Source of the DNA: Apiosordaria backusii
Taxonomy: Eukaryota; Ascomycota; Sordariomycetes; Sordariales; Lasiosphaeriaceae
Direction: 5' to 3'
NCBI GenBank assembly: GCA_030549205.1
Contig: JAUKTV010000003.1
Location: forward strand, 1,612,001 to 1,676,000
Length of the DNA: 64,000 nucleotides
The notes under the pieces were generated by a model that was not told the origin of the DNA, searched no databases, and saw only the letters and a program-made list of their open reading frames with translations. Position 1 is the first letter of the stretch, and every line of letters starts with the position of its first letter. A program made the translations under genes and the position numbers. Shown here piece by piece: positions 32,379-44,090 of this stretch.

Positions 32379-33951
32379 ATGGACAGCACCTTGACAACAA
32401 AGACCGAGAGCGGTCATCCGTACCAGAGCCAGGATGAGACCTCGATGGGAGATGTTTCTTGGACACCTGAAGAGGAGCGCAAAGTGGTACGGAAGGTTGA
32501 TTTGCGCTTGATCCCGACTGTGTGGATCATGTTCGTGATTTCATGGATGGATCGTAGCAAGTTAGTATCGTTGAAGCATGTCGTTTTGGACAAGACTGAC
32601 ACCTCATGTAGTCTTGGAAATGCGAAGATCGCAGGACTCAATGCTGACCTCCACCTCTCATCGGCCGACTACAGCATGGCGATTATAACCTTCTATTGTG
32701 CGTCGAGACGTAGAGTCGCAAGTTCAAACGTTTGTAGCTAACAGCAGTTCCTAGTCGGCTATGCCATTTGCGGCCCGCTCTCAAACATTATCATCACCCG
32801 TTTGAGGCCATCCGTCTACTTTGCTGGTCTGATGATGATCTGGGGAATTGCAACTTGTTGCATGGGTGCTGTGAAGACCTATCCGCAGCTCCTTATTCTT
32901 CGCATCATTGTCGGCATCTTCGAGGGAGGACTGACTCCAGGCGTGTACTTTGTCATCTCGAGCTGGTACGTCCCTGCAGAGCAAGCCAAACGTGCCGCCT
33001 TTGTCTTGTCCGCCGTCCTCCTTGGCGGCGCCTTTGGTGGTATCATCGCCGGCGCTGTGACTGGCGGTCTGGAGGGCCGGTACGGAATCAGGGGCTGGCG
33101 TTGGCTGTTCATCGTGGAAGGAATTATCACCATCATCTGGGCCATGATCGCCGGCTTCATTCTTCCTGACTTCCCAGCTACCTGCCGCCATTTCACTCCT
33201 GAGGAGAAGATGATTGCGACGACCAGACTCAAGAATTGCGGCACCAACGTCGGCGACAATGCCAATGATGGGCCGCGACTTGGCAAGTTTCAATCGGTGA
33301 AGCTCGCTTTGTCGGATTGGAGGACGTGGGGCGTCGCTGGCGGTATCGGGGTAAGTCTCGTCCAAGATAGCATAGGTACACTTGGAGGGCAATACTGACG
33401 CGTAGCAGCTTTGCGGGTGTGCCACGGTTCTCCCCTACTTCTATCCCACATTGGTCAACGGTCTGGGTTACAAGGAGCATGTGATGGCGCAGTACATGAC
33501 TGTACCAATTTGGGCTGCTGCGTTTGTGTGTGCCCTGTCCAGTGGGTTCATTGCTGACCGAATTCCAAATCATCGTGCCGCGTTCATCGCTGGGTGGGCG
33601 GGTTTCGCGGCCATCATCTCGATCGTGGTTTGCATGGTGCAGGAATATAAGGCGCGGTATGTGCTGCTGATCTTTCAGGGCTGCGGTGTGTGGTCGTCGA
33701 TCTCACTTGGGGTTGCCGTTGCAACGACGACGTTCCAGGATATGAGGCCAGAGGTGCGGGCGATCTCAGTGAGTCTGCCCCAAGCGGTGGGCAACGCTGC
33801 GAACATCTACGGAGCGTATCTTTTCCCGCAGGAACATGCGCCGAGGTATTTGACGGGGTTTGCTGTTATTACTGCGACGTTGGCCGCTGGGTCCATACTG
33901 TTTGCTGTAGTTGATGTAGGCCTGGCCCGGAGACGGAAGTTTCTGTCATAG
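32379..33951 (+). CDS. MFS transporter, anion:cation symporter (Dal5/allantoate-permease-like) family
   Basis: Exons 32379-32560, 32612-32697, 32755-33350 and 33409-33951 are separated by introns of 51, 57 and 58 nt, all in phase, and encode 468 aa. KVDLRLIPTVWIMFVISWMDRSN-LGNAK is the ACS-family signature of helix 1. A PQLLILRIIVGIFEGGLTPG block, SWYVPAEQAKRAA and GWRWLFIVEGIITI complete the first half. A cytoplasmic loop (about 235-290) is followed by six more helices with GFIADRIPNHRA. The protein sits in the plasma membrane and probably co-imports a small organic anion such as a vitamin or allantoate; the substrate is not readable. Acidic residues EEERK before helix 1 are typical. Confidence 0.9.
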
Positions 33952-34085
33952 AAAGGCTAAGGAAATGGTTGGAGGTAATTAATTGCTAGATTGGATCCTT
34001 GCCATAGGCGCAGATAGAAAATGGAGGCCCACTATATCTTTGTTACCTGCCCCTAAAATGCCGATGCCACTGTTCTTCACCGGCA

Positions 34086-34691
34086 TCAGGCCACTGGCCC
34101 ACCGAGCCTTTCCACCGACCTCCTCAGATTCGCTCTTGTCTTCTCCTCCAACAGCCCCCTAAACAGTTCTGAATGATAGATCCATTCCCTCTCCAAGAAC
34201 CTCTCCAAAACGGCCGCCCTCCCCTCCCTCCACGCTCCATCATCCACATGCGCATACTCCTTCCTCACTGCCGCCTCATACTCATCAAAGTCCGCTTCCT
34301 TCGCCCCCAGAATACTCAAATCCATGTCCAGAAACATCGCAGCGTCTGCCACTGCCTCAGCACTGGGTAGCTCTGGCACAGTATGTGTTGCCGTTGCCTC
34401 AATCATGATTCTTATCCCATCCAAGCGACCTGCATCTACCAAACAAGAAAGCCGCGATACTGCCAACTCGGCGCTTTGGATTTCATTCAGATTGCCTTTG
34501 GCGAGGGGGTCGTAGATGGCGTCGTGGAACCAAATGGCTGCTTCGATTGCATCTGGGTCATGGAATTTGTCACGGTGCGCTGACAAGAGGATGAGAAGGG
34601 CTTCAACATGACGGAGGGAGTGGTAATGTCGTGTTGGAGTAGAGTAAAGCTTCTTGAGCTCATCGCGGATGTCATCCGTGATAAGCGTCAT
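34086..34691 (-). CDS. HD-domain protein, predicted metal-dependent phosphohydrolase
   Basis: Single exon, 201 aa, with a true ATG at 34691. The metal-ligand pattern is visible: RHYHSLRHVEALL (His22, 24, 28), IWFHDAIYDP (His56-Asp57), THTVPEL and FLDMDLSILG. The AELAVSRL helix and the C-terminal VLERFLEREWIYHSELF block also match the small fungal and bacterial HD proteins that often carry the label predicted metal-dependent HD superfamily. Nucleotide or other phosphate-ester hydrolysis is likely; the substrate is unknown. It converges on the MFS gene, with 134 bp between stops. Confidence 0.85.
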   Translation of the reverse strand: MTLITDDIRDELKKLYSTPTRHYHSLRHVEALLILLSAHRDKFHDPDAIEAAIWFHDAIYDPLAKGNLNEIQSAELAVSRLSCLVDAGRLDGIRIMIEATATHTVPELPSAEAVADAAMFLDMDLSILGAKEADFDEYEAAVRKEYAHVDDGAWREGRAAVLERFLEREWIYHSELFRGLLEEKTRANLRRSVERLGGPVA

Positions 34692-34859
34692 CTTCTTGTG
34701 TGTTGTCAGAGGGAACTATCTTTGCTGCGATGATGACTGCTGCGGTTTGGGCGATGAGGTGCGAATGTTCAGCTTTTTCTTGGCATCACGCGCAGCCCCA
34801 GAGGGGCAACCATTACGCATATGTCTCACGTGTTCGATCATGACAGTCAAACACGCGAA

Positions 34860-34960
34860 CATGTTCTCACTCACACCACTCACACTACCCACATCACTCA
34901 CAGCACATCACGCACATCACTCACATCACTCACCTCACTCACATCACTCATCTCCACATT
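34860..34960 (+). repeat. Imperfect microsatellite, catcactca-type
   Basis: Many imperfect copies of catcactca / cacactca. It lies upstream of the HD-domain gene, about 170-270 bp from its start. Confidence 0.8.
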
Positions 34961-35559
34961 TCTCATGCTCAGATTCCGGTAACTTCGAATATCGGATTCA
35001 TCGCGTTATCTGCCGTATCATCATTGCCTAGTGAGATGAGAATCTGCCAATAAACCCCTTGTCTAGAGGCCAAGTGACAGGTTGCATGCTTCACCTGATG
35101 TGAATGCTGCGTATTAAAGCCTGAAGAATAAGCACTGCGTAGACCGACTCGTAGGTAAGGGATGGATTGACCCTAGACCAAGACTTTTGGAGAGCAGAAG
35201 GTTGGCTCTTGGCCTTCACTACCTGCCGCTCATCATCGCTGAACGTGATTTCTGGCCACTTCAACTATCCAGTACTTTGGATGAATAAAGGTGCGCCTAG
35301 AACGCTCCAGGGCGCAACCAACAGCTATACAGTCGGCAAACTGTGCGGCTAACGCTCCTACAACATCCCCGGCCTCTAGTACCTATTTCTCGCCAAGTTG
35401 AGGTCCTTTTCTGCACGCGACAGTGAAGGGGATTATAATGACCTCGTTTGGATGAATGAGTTTAAGGCGCAAGAGGTGCCGACCTTTTGCGTGCCCAAAC
35501 GGTTTCGACAAGCTTGGAGAATTGTTTCAACGCTTAGAGATCCTAATTTGAGGCCTTGA

Positions 35560-35800
35560 AATATATGGTAGATGCGTCTGAAGATATGTGAAAGATCGAT
35601 AGGTATCTTTTAAAGGACTCTACAAATATTATCAGGGCGTATACCAATATCTTGAATGCATGAGGTGATATTTTCACGGCGTCGAGACACATTTGGAACG
35701 CGTGTAAAGATAGTCTGAAGGCGTATAAAGATAGTTCGAAGACACAGAAAGATCACCGGGAGGTATGCCAAAGATAGTTCAACGCATTTTGGATTCAGTT
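35560..35800 (+). repeat. Degenerate 21-bp minisatellite, copy 2
   Basis: About ten consecutive units of 21 bp resembling aggcgtataaagatagttcg, best preserved at 35695-35790. It matches, in opposite orientation, the array at about 4.86-5.00 kb, and ends about 80 bp downstream of the rhodopsin-domain gene's stop codon. Confidence 0.7.
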
Positions 35801-35878
35801 ACAGGCCTATTGACAATATTCTTAGCCCCATCAACTCATCCAACGCCCTTATTCCAACACCCCCAAACGCCTCCCAAA

Positions 35879-37251
35879 TCAATCTTGGGGCTCATTGGCC
35901 CGCCCCGAACGCGCCACGGCCGGAGCCGGAGGGGTGACCGGCTCAAACTCGACGTCATACCTGACCGTCCGAGTGATACCAGCCCCCGCCTCCGGCCCAG
36001 GAACATCACGCCCGCCCGCGCCTTCCTCTCCGGGTCTCAAGATTTCATCGGTACTGTCTGACCCATCCAAGCCTGTGCCATCACCCCCAACACGTGACCA
36101 ACGGCGACGAGTATCCAGCTCCAACCCTATCTTAGAAGGCCAGCTCCTCACGCCACCAGTGCCACTCCTCGTGTACCCATTTCCAGGAGTAACCCCACTC
36201 GTCTGGCTTCTCCCAACCGAGCTCTTGAAAATATTGGGCCAAGTCTTGACAAGCAATACCCTCACAGACGGCAAGCACAAGCAAACAAACGCCAGATTGT
36301 ACTCGATAATCGTCCAGAGCGTCCCAATGATGTCATAGGTCCTATCCGTCACATGGCTCACCAGCAATGAGTGTACTCGGAGGGCAGAAGCCACCACTAT
36401 GAAAACACCCAAACCGAACACAGGCATCAGCATAACCTTCTGACTCAAAGGAATGTGCAACCCGAAGACCAGAGGAAACGGCAAGATCAGGATGGCCACA
36501 TCGGTTGCGAGAGAGACGATGCCGTTCATGTTCCAGATGATGTAGAGGTTCAAGCACTTTCCAGGAATGTTGAGGTCCCAGGCCGAGGCAACGGGTATGC
36601 ACTGGCAGATGCCGACGATGGTCGAGGAGATCATGTAGAGGATGATGAAAATGATCAAGCTCATGGCTGTCAACTTGAACGCGCGGACGTGACTAAAGAT
36701 CCGGACGTAGAGCAAGAGTAGCGAGACCTTCGTCAAGTGGAGGGCGATCTTGTGGGTAATCTGACCGAAGAACCAAATCTGAAGGGCGGCAAAGAGATCG
36801 GGCTTCGGGAGGACGTCGGAGTGCTTGCCAAAACCGTGGCGGACCATAGCAAAGAACATCACATTTGTTGCTATGTTAAAGAACTGCAGCACAGCAACAT
36901 GTCAGTAGGCTGGAAAGCTGAAAAAATGGGGTGAAAACAAGACGTTTTCGACTCGAGGTAGCCGTTTCAGACGACCACAGCCAAGCTGAGATGGAGCAAA
37001 GCAGAGAAAGTCGAAGGAAAGGGTGTGTTGAGTGAAGCAAATGAGATCTTCGAGTCAAGAAGACATACCAGGGCCAGAGCGCTAATCCAGTCCCCAATGT
37101 CCAAGGTTGTGGTCGCTCTTCGTGCATAAATTCGAATGGCGAGGAGAAAAGGGCAAAGTATCGTGAAGAGAATGGTCGGAATCAACACCCAATGGGCTCG
37201 GTTCTCGTCAGCGTAGCCTGGATAGGGCTGCTGAGGTTGCTGGCTAGCCAT
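35879..37251 (-). CDS. Pth11-like rhodopsin-domain integral membrane protein, two exons
   Basis: Exon 1 37251-37069 and exon 2 36883-35879 (phase 0, 185-nt intron) encode 395 aa. Seven hydrophobic segments are seen: WVLIPTILFTILCPFLLAI, WISALALFFNIATNVMFFAM, HKIALHLTKVSLLLLYVRI, LTAMSLIIFIILYMISSTI, a SLATDVAILILPFPLVFGL segment, VMLMPVFGLGVFIVVASAL and the last with IIEYNLAFVCLCLPSV. The second-loop WDLNIPGKCLN and the NGIVSLATD block are hallmarks of the fungal rhodopsin/Pth11-type domain. The cytosolic tail is about 110 residues, Ser/Gly/Pro-rich. Some relatives act as surface sensors in plant-associated fungi; most are uncharacterised. The intron is longer than its neighbours, so a micro-exon cannot be excluded. 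Confidence 0.85.
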
Positions 37252-40200
37252 GGTGGTCGCTCGGATGGCGTTGTATTCGGTGAACGTTTGCCTGTTTGTT
37301 GTTTTCCGTCGGAGGGTCGATGTTGTCGTGTTCGGTGAAGCTTGCACTTGCTTGTTGTTTTCCGTCGGAGGGCTGTTGTAGTCGCTCGCTGTGTTCCGTC
37401 CGAGGGTTGGTGTAGTCGCTAGGACCAAGTCAGGCTGGATGCACTGCACCCGACAGCTTGGACACGGGACGGCAGGACAGACGGAAGGGTGGAGTCGAAG
37501 GGGAATAAAAACAATGGCTTGCCATCCACTATATGGGACGAGGTAGCCACTCCCGCCAGCCTTGTTCGACCTGTCACAAATTCCCCAGACCAGATGCAAA
37601 GAATCAGATGGTTTCCTGCCTGTCATAAGACGAAATCCTTCCTGTGGTTGACCGACTTCCCCAACTGGCATTGACAGACTAACCCCAGCTTTGCATCGGC
37701 CCTTGCAATCTGGGATTGACGCATGTTTAACCCCTTTGGACGACGGAACTTCGTAACTTTCTTCGAGTTTTCTCTTCTTCTGCCCCTGCGTATGACCCCG
37801 GCACTTTTCACCTCTTCCCCCGGAAATGCAACGCACCACTTCCCCGGCAGCCGGTTTTGGTGCTGTTGGTGACCACAACCGACCACATACCGAAACCACC
37901 TGCGTATTGAGTCGAAGGATTGACTTGAACCAGGTAAACACCCCCTGCCGAAAGCTTGTGTGTTTGGTCATTGGTTGCTCGTGATCCCCAGGCCATCATG
38001 CATGTGCAGTTGATGACAGGGGTCGACATGCGCACCTGCAGGCCGGTGAGCATGGGGGTCAGCAACATCCCCGGCCGACTGACGGTCCGAGCCAGGCACT
38101 TTGCTTCTGCCAGCTTCTTTCTTGCATGACCGGACGGCGCCCACCGTGGGCTGCAGTTTCTTGCAGCAATATCCACGCCAAGACATGCTGTGTTCATCGA
38201 GATTGACCAATGTCTGTTCCGGATTCCGAACAGCAAGGGGGCTTGTTGTGGTTGCGACCAACGTTTCTCCATGTTCTTGACGTTCTCAACTGGGTTCTAG
38301 GGTCGGATTGTTCGGTACAGGAGGCCCGCGCGGTGCGGCGTCGATGGTTGGTTTGGCCCTGGTTGGTGAACCTTGTTAGTCTCCTTCTTGGGATCAGTGG
38401 TAATAAGGAAGGATGGGAGGAAATGAAATACCTGGGTGGTCTTATTTGATAAGTACGCAACACTGGGTGAACGATCTGGGTTTCGACAGCAACTCTGGAC
38501 AAACAAATAACCTTTTCTACTTGGCATGAACACTTGCATCATGAAGATAGGTATCCAGAGATGCGCGACAAGTGTAGTGTGTCCACAGCCGCAAAGCTAG
38601 TGGGTTGGTTGGTGTTGCGGAATCCTCCTCGGATTAAGACCTGGAGTTATTGCACATCGCGACTGAGCTCAATACCTGGTCTGCATCATGCCTAGAACAA
38701 CTCCGGTAGAAGGAGTTTGGTGGCTTGCAACGCGCCTCCTAGTTGCGAGCGCAACTGCATGCATGTGACGGTTTCGTCCTGCATCTGTGGTGGTGGTGAA
38801 CGTAGGCCATAGGCGGGCTTGACCGAGCTTTACCCGTTGCCCTCCTTGAAGATGCGGGGAGTGCCTGACGAGCCCTGTCTGTTCCTTAAATGATGCCTTC
38901 GAGCCTGGGAGGGGTTCAATGGTATAGGTAGGACTGCAATGTCCAAGCCGAAATGAAGATGATCCTGGCAGAGTACAGGAGTACTGAAGCGTGAGGTCTC
39001 TTCTTGAGTCTGCTTGGATGGCCAATGCCAAGGTAGCAAGGGCTCTCAATCTTGTCTCCAAAGGGTGTTTCAGCGATTGATTTCAAGTCAAACAAAGCCT
39101 TACCCCGGATTGCTTTGTCCGATCCTGAGCCCCCTGATGGGCTGGGGGGTTAGGTTGACATGGATTTCGGACATGGTCGATGAAGTCCCCAGATATGACA
39201 CGGACCACCACCAACTTTGGGTGCTGGATGTTTGTGAATCGGTCTACGCCAGTGATAATCGGTGGGGTCGCTATCCGTCTTCGTTGTCATACTGACCACA
39301 GGGGATCTAGGTGTGGGCTTCTGGATTTCGACATTCCAGCTGCTGTCGCTTTGGGGGTCAGTTTTCTATACGAAAAGGAGTTCCGAGCATGCTGCTGGCT
39401 GAGGAGATAACTCACTGCGGTACCATAGATGAACCTGTGTATTAATTGATGATAGATGATGGTAGGTGTGCTCGGACATCTAGGCTGTGAGGCGGTGAAG
39501 TGGGACGAGGGGTAAGCTCCTTGTTGGTGATGACGCAGGGAGGTGAAGTGATAATAGGCGATGCTCGGTCTTCAAGTTGCTAAATGTGACGAGTGCGAGA
39601 GAAAGGGGCATGAGGCTGTCTGGAAAAGAGGAAGATGAAGGACTTGTAGTGTCCTGATGTGACAGCTGATAGGAGATGATCTTGAGGTCCGGTGCGATGG
39701 TGGTCCTTGAGCCGCGCAATGAGAAATAAGGTGGCTTGCCCAGTTCTACAAGTCGTTCAAACGAAAAGTAAAAGGTTTGAAAATAAGTTGAGGTGCTGGT
39801 AGGGTAGGTTAGGCAAGTGGTTTGTTTTACTGAGTGGTGTTGTGGCCTCAGGGCTGTCTTCGTGTTTGTTGACAACATTTGAAAAGTTCTTGTGCGTCTG
39901 CAAAGTCGCTGATTGACTTCAAGGTTGTGGAAAATAATTCTGTGTGGGTGTGGGGACAGGGGGAGATAAGCTAGTAAGTACAAATATCTGTAAGGTAGTA
40001 GCAGGACCGACCTGAGGCAGGACCGACCTCGCTGATGAGTCCCAGTGTTGCCGCGAGCTTATCCCACCAATCTTTCATTCTGTCACTAGCCATCAGAACG
40101 ATGCATCCCATAACACGATTGCGTACCTCGGCTGTGTGAATTCAATTGCAGGGGTTGAGTCTTCATGATCATAAATGAGACCCAGGAATGTTTGCTAGTC

Positions 40201-40894
40201 ATAGTTGAGGTGACGCATGGATAGCACCAGGGATCCCATGAATCCGATGTGCACCTACAGCAGTGCTCACCAAGGATCACATCATCCACGGTACATGCTG
40301 GCACTCAAATAGAGTCAAAGGCCTATCCCTACAAATACAGTAGTACTCATTGAAAGACGTAAATGGCTTGGTTGTCTTACTCAGTAGGTAGGTAGGTAAG
40401 TTGAGGGTGAAGTGATATGTCTCTTTCATCAAGTGAGTGACAAATGTGAGGAGAGTACCCAGGCCGCATGTGAAGACAAATGCTACTAATATATATATCC
40501 CACCACATCCCTTTTCTTGCAAGCAATTCAACATTATCGCCTCACCATCAATTGTTTTCAGTTACCATTATACGTGGACCTGCACAGCCATAAAACCTGT
40601 GAGATATCCTCTGAAGTAACAATGAGAGACACAAGTCCTCCACAGGGGGCAGGACGTTCCTTCCTAGAGACAGGGCGCTAAAGCCTTCCCCGAACGATGA
40701 CGGCTGTAGGGCACACATAATGAAAGCTTTGAAGCTCTTTTAGAAATCTTCCTTTTCTTTCTTTGGACTTCACACAAAGGTCAAGACCACCACCAAGCGC
40801 CGCCGCCGCGTTCTTCTCTCCCTCGCGCTGCTCTGTCCGTTCCCTCGCGTGTGTGCCGTCTGAGCTCTGCTCGTTTCTTTTTTTTTCTTCCAAA
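37252..40894. other. Long intergenic stretch upstream of the rhodopsin-domain gene
   Basis: No protein gene is supported over 3.6 kb. Open frames are short, mostly start with non-ATG codons and show no motif. About 53-bp tandem repeats lie at 37265-37410 (listed). A CT-rich leader precedes the small gene at 40895. Confidence 0.45.
37265..37410 (+). repeat. About 53-bp tandem repeat, 2.5 copies, next to the rhodopsin gene start
   Basis: Two copies share ttgttgttttccgtcggagg and ttcggtgaa in the same order. A partial third has gtgttccgtccgaggg. The array starts about 15 bp upstream of the ATG at 37251, so it lies in the leader or promoter. Confidence 0.75.
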
Positions 40895-41796
40895 ATGCGC
40901 CGGTAAGCATTTGTTCCTTTGCCGTTTGCTTTCGTTTAGGGTTTTGCCAACTCGCGTGCCCAGACGGAAGCCGTCCTGTTTGTTTGATCCTGTTGTCGAC
41001 TATGATTTGGGATGAGACAAGGTGTTTCATTTCTCAGTAGATCGTTATCATAGCTTCAGATTTGACAAGTCGTGCCCGGCTTGTCTTCGGACTTGTTCTT
41101 TCTTGCCGAAGAGGTGGGCCAAGCGGACATCTCCAACCTTGCCAGCACCAGCAATCTCCTTTGGATTTGACTTGGAAACTTTACTGATCTTTGTGCTCCA
41201 GCTTCTTCAGAAAGGCCACGCCCACTCGGGCCACCACGTCCTCCTCGCTGGTTGCCCCTCCCGCTCCGGCTCCGCCCGCCCGCACCGCCTGGGCAACGGT
41301 GCGCGGTGAAATTCTCGCCTGGTGCCGAGACGAACTGTCTCGCAATGGGGGGGACTTCGGTCTCCCCATTTTAGATTACATCTTCGACCGGGTCATCCGG
41401 TACACCCGCGGCGACGGCGCGGCCTTCCAGGAGGTCGAAGAATTCACCGGTGAGGAGCGCGAGCTCCTCAACCAGATGGCAAGCGCGGTGACGATGATGA
41501 GTAAGTTGATCGTTGATGCTTTCAGACATGCCCACTCCAAGCCCCCCGTTTTCACTACACGCTTGGGTGTTGAGGCCCTCCCATAAAGCTTCTCTCCTGG
41601 CCATTCCTACCCACGTGTTATCATACCTTTTTTCTACATCAGCAATCTGCTTTTCTTGTTCCTGCATTTCAATTGCCATCCGTAGCCTTGTCAGTGTATC
41701 AGTGTCCAACTACTATGAACAGACACTAACCTGTCTTGACTTTTAGCACTCGGTCATCACAACCTGCTGCTCCCGCCTGCCCGTCCTCGGTCTTGA
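40895..41796 (+). CDS. Hypothetical 118-aa protein, three exons with an 8-nt first coding exon
   Basis: Predicted exons: 40895-40902 (ATGCGCCG), 41202-41500 and 41747-41796. Introns are 299 and 246 nt. The second has a textbook ACTAAC branch near 41723 and acceptor TTTTAG. All phases agree. Exon 2 encodes an Ala/Pro/Thr-rich start, then a compact, probably helical part: WATVRGEILAWCRDEL, FGLPILDYIFDRVIRY and TGEERELLNQMASAV. No family is recognised. The tiny first exon after a CT-rich leader, and the long introns, resemble those of the gene at 44091, though the proteins do not look alike. A minisatellite follows 14 bp after the stop. Confidence 0.45.
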
Positions 41797-44090
41797 GTCC
41801 TCTACAACCCCGTTGTACGTACCGGCACAGAGATCCCGTTGTACGTACCGGCACAGAGATCCCGTTGTATGTATCGGCACAGAGATCCCGTTGTATGTGT
41901 CGGCATAGAGATCTCGTTGTACGCACCGGCACAGTTCGGCATCGCCAAAGCCCCCCGGCCTCGATTTTGCGGCTTCTCCTCTGCCTCGGCAAAGAACTGC
42001 TCAAATATCCAGGAAGTGCCCGCTCGCAAGAAATGACACGGTGGTGGGGCAGCTTGTCTTGGAGAACAACCGGTGGACATTCGGGAGATTGGTTGATGGT
42101 GCGTGGCGGATGGGACGGCCTCAATGAGACGTGTACGGACGGCATTTATAGTTTGGCGTTGAATGGGAAAGGGAAAAGTTTGGGCCTCTTTGGTGACACT
42201 TCTATTCGCTGTTGCAAAACTTCGGTAATTTTGGTCGCGACCCCTGAGCCTCCCTCTGATCCAAGTGATTTCCCTTGACCTGGCCACCCGTCAACCGTCC
42301 CCGAAGTAAGTAGAACTGCCCACACAGGCACTATTCACTTGACCGTATATGCTAACTATTCAATAAGGTTCTAGACATAGATGTCCGCATTTGCCACAGA
42401 TCGATACACTGTCGATCAACTCTGGAACTCAGCCCTTCGCTCCTCGGGACCCTCGTTGGGTGCGACCCCGCAAGCAGTTGACTACGAAATATCAGTTACA
42501 AATTTGGCCTCCACCACCAACCTGTGCGAGCTTTGAGTTTTAACTTCCTGAGTTATTCCTGTGCTTCATCTTCTTGGTACTACCAGGACTAGGTCATCGG
42601 ACAGGATCGTGCACGTGCCACCCCCTTTTTTGTAATCCCCTTTTCTAGGCTTGGCGGATGAACTTGAGACTGATGAGCGGGAAACGAGCAACTCAAGGCG
42701 GTGACAGAAAAAAATGTGAAGAGAAGCAGGGAGGGGAAGTGTTGGCCTTGGGAGTGGCTGCTATCATCGTGAGGTTGGGAGGTGATTTTGTGTGGTGTTT
42801 CTGGCTGTCTCTGGCCCGGGAGGGGGAAGTGTTGAATGCCGCAGGGCAACAAGGAAAGGGTCGAAAAGCGGCATGGGCGATGAAGCGAAGGGGGGTTTTG
42901 TGATGATGATGTTTCTAGGTGAATTTTCTAAAGCCTTTGTACAGGTGCCAGGCCCTTCCTGCAAGACATTGCCTATGTTTTCAAGAGAGTGAGGGGTGGG
43001 TTCAAATGCATCTCTTCCCCCCTTTTTTATTCTTCACGTGTCCATCTCGATAGTTACTTTACCGCCGTCTTTTTCCTGTTTCCAGAGTTATGCTTTCCAC
43101 TCAACTTCCACATTCTAATTTACAGTTTCATGCTCTAAGACAATGCAAATTACCAGACAATGTCAGTATGGGCTCTTGTCAAATAGTTTAACCGAGTCAA
43201 AGCTATTGTATTTCGACATCAAGACCCATCAAGCTTTGCTCGTTTCTGGATTATTTGCCATCAATGTACATTGTTGTTGTGAGCTCTTCCCGGTCAAAAA
43301 AGGTCAAGGAGAGTGCGGCTACATAAACGAGATGGTGGAATTTTTGCGGTGCTTTGAGTTACGGCATTGAAGAGCGCCTCACAGGCGTACCTACTGTTAT
43401 CCGGTCGGCTTGTCGCAACAGCAGTGGCCATATACGTAGACAAGAGCCAGCCCAAGATACCTGAGGGAAGCCTTTGACAATATTCTCAAGAGTCCAGCCT
43501 GATTCGATTTCTAAGTGGGACAAAAGATTAGGATGGTTTCTTTGAACTGCAGATGAACGGCTTTCTTGGACCACTGCAGGTTCTGAAAGCAGATGAGGTG
43601 ATAATGGCTGGAACCAACCAAGAATAAATCGTGGAGGAGTAAGAGGGACTTTCTATATATAATGAGTTTAAGATGACCATGGGCCGCTGTAATCCTGGCA
43701 TGTTGTATTCCCACCAGATGCAAGACTTCCTAATTCATTGTCATGGGCCAAAATGGAATTATTGGGATCAGCTAGGGCTTGAACCTCAGTTCTGTCCACC
43801 ACAATCTCTCACAAAGCAGAATGGAAAAGAAAAGGAAAGAAAGACTTGTGATTGTGGGTCAGCTGGGACAGTGACGACGTGTGCTGCTGGCGTGCCTGCC
43901 GTCGAGTGCTCCCGCGTGCACGCTTGGGCCAGGTGCCCGCGAATCTTTTGTTTACCTGGTAGCTTTTTGGATCTCGTCTGCTCTCGCTCTTCTCTTTTTT
44001 TCCTCACCTTCAACCTTTGCTTCAGCAGCAGCAGTGAACGCAACACAAAAGCAAACACAAGCACCAGAAAACGCCAGCAGCAGTGACAAG
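41797..44090. other. Intergenic with a 26-bp minisatellite
   Basis: The array at 41810-41934 is listed separately. The rest holds no supported gene. A frame reading through the array to 42278 exists but has no start of its own. Confidence 0.45.
41810..41934 (+). repeat. 26-bp minisatellite, about 4.8 copies
   Basis: Unit of 26 bp starting ccgttgtacgtaccggcaca and ending gagatc. Copies 1 and 2 are identical; copies 3-5 carry a few transitions (acg to atg, acc to tcg or gtg). The length is not a multiple of three, so a frame reading through it rotates phase, yet stays open. Confidence 0.95.

Larger units (their letters stand above)
34692..35878. other. Intergenic with a microsatellite and the second 21-bp repeat array
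   Basis: A CATCACTCA-type tract occupies about 34860-34960, and the degenerate 21-bp array about 35560-35800. The rest shows no gene. Confidence 0.5.

Noticed and set aside
34860..34960. CRISPR-like array from regularly spaced catcactca units
   Set aside because: Units are contiguous without unique spacers and the genome is eukaryotic; a microsatellite.
37808..38272. 154-codon minus-strand frame
   Set aside because: Starts at a true ATG but has no recognisable motif, and neighbouring frames of similar length exist on both strands.
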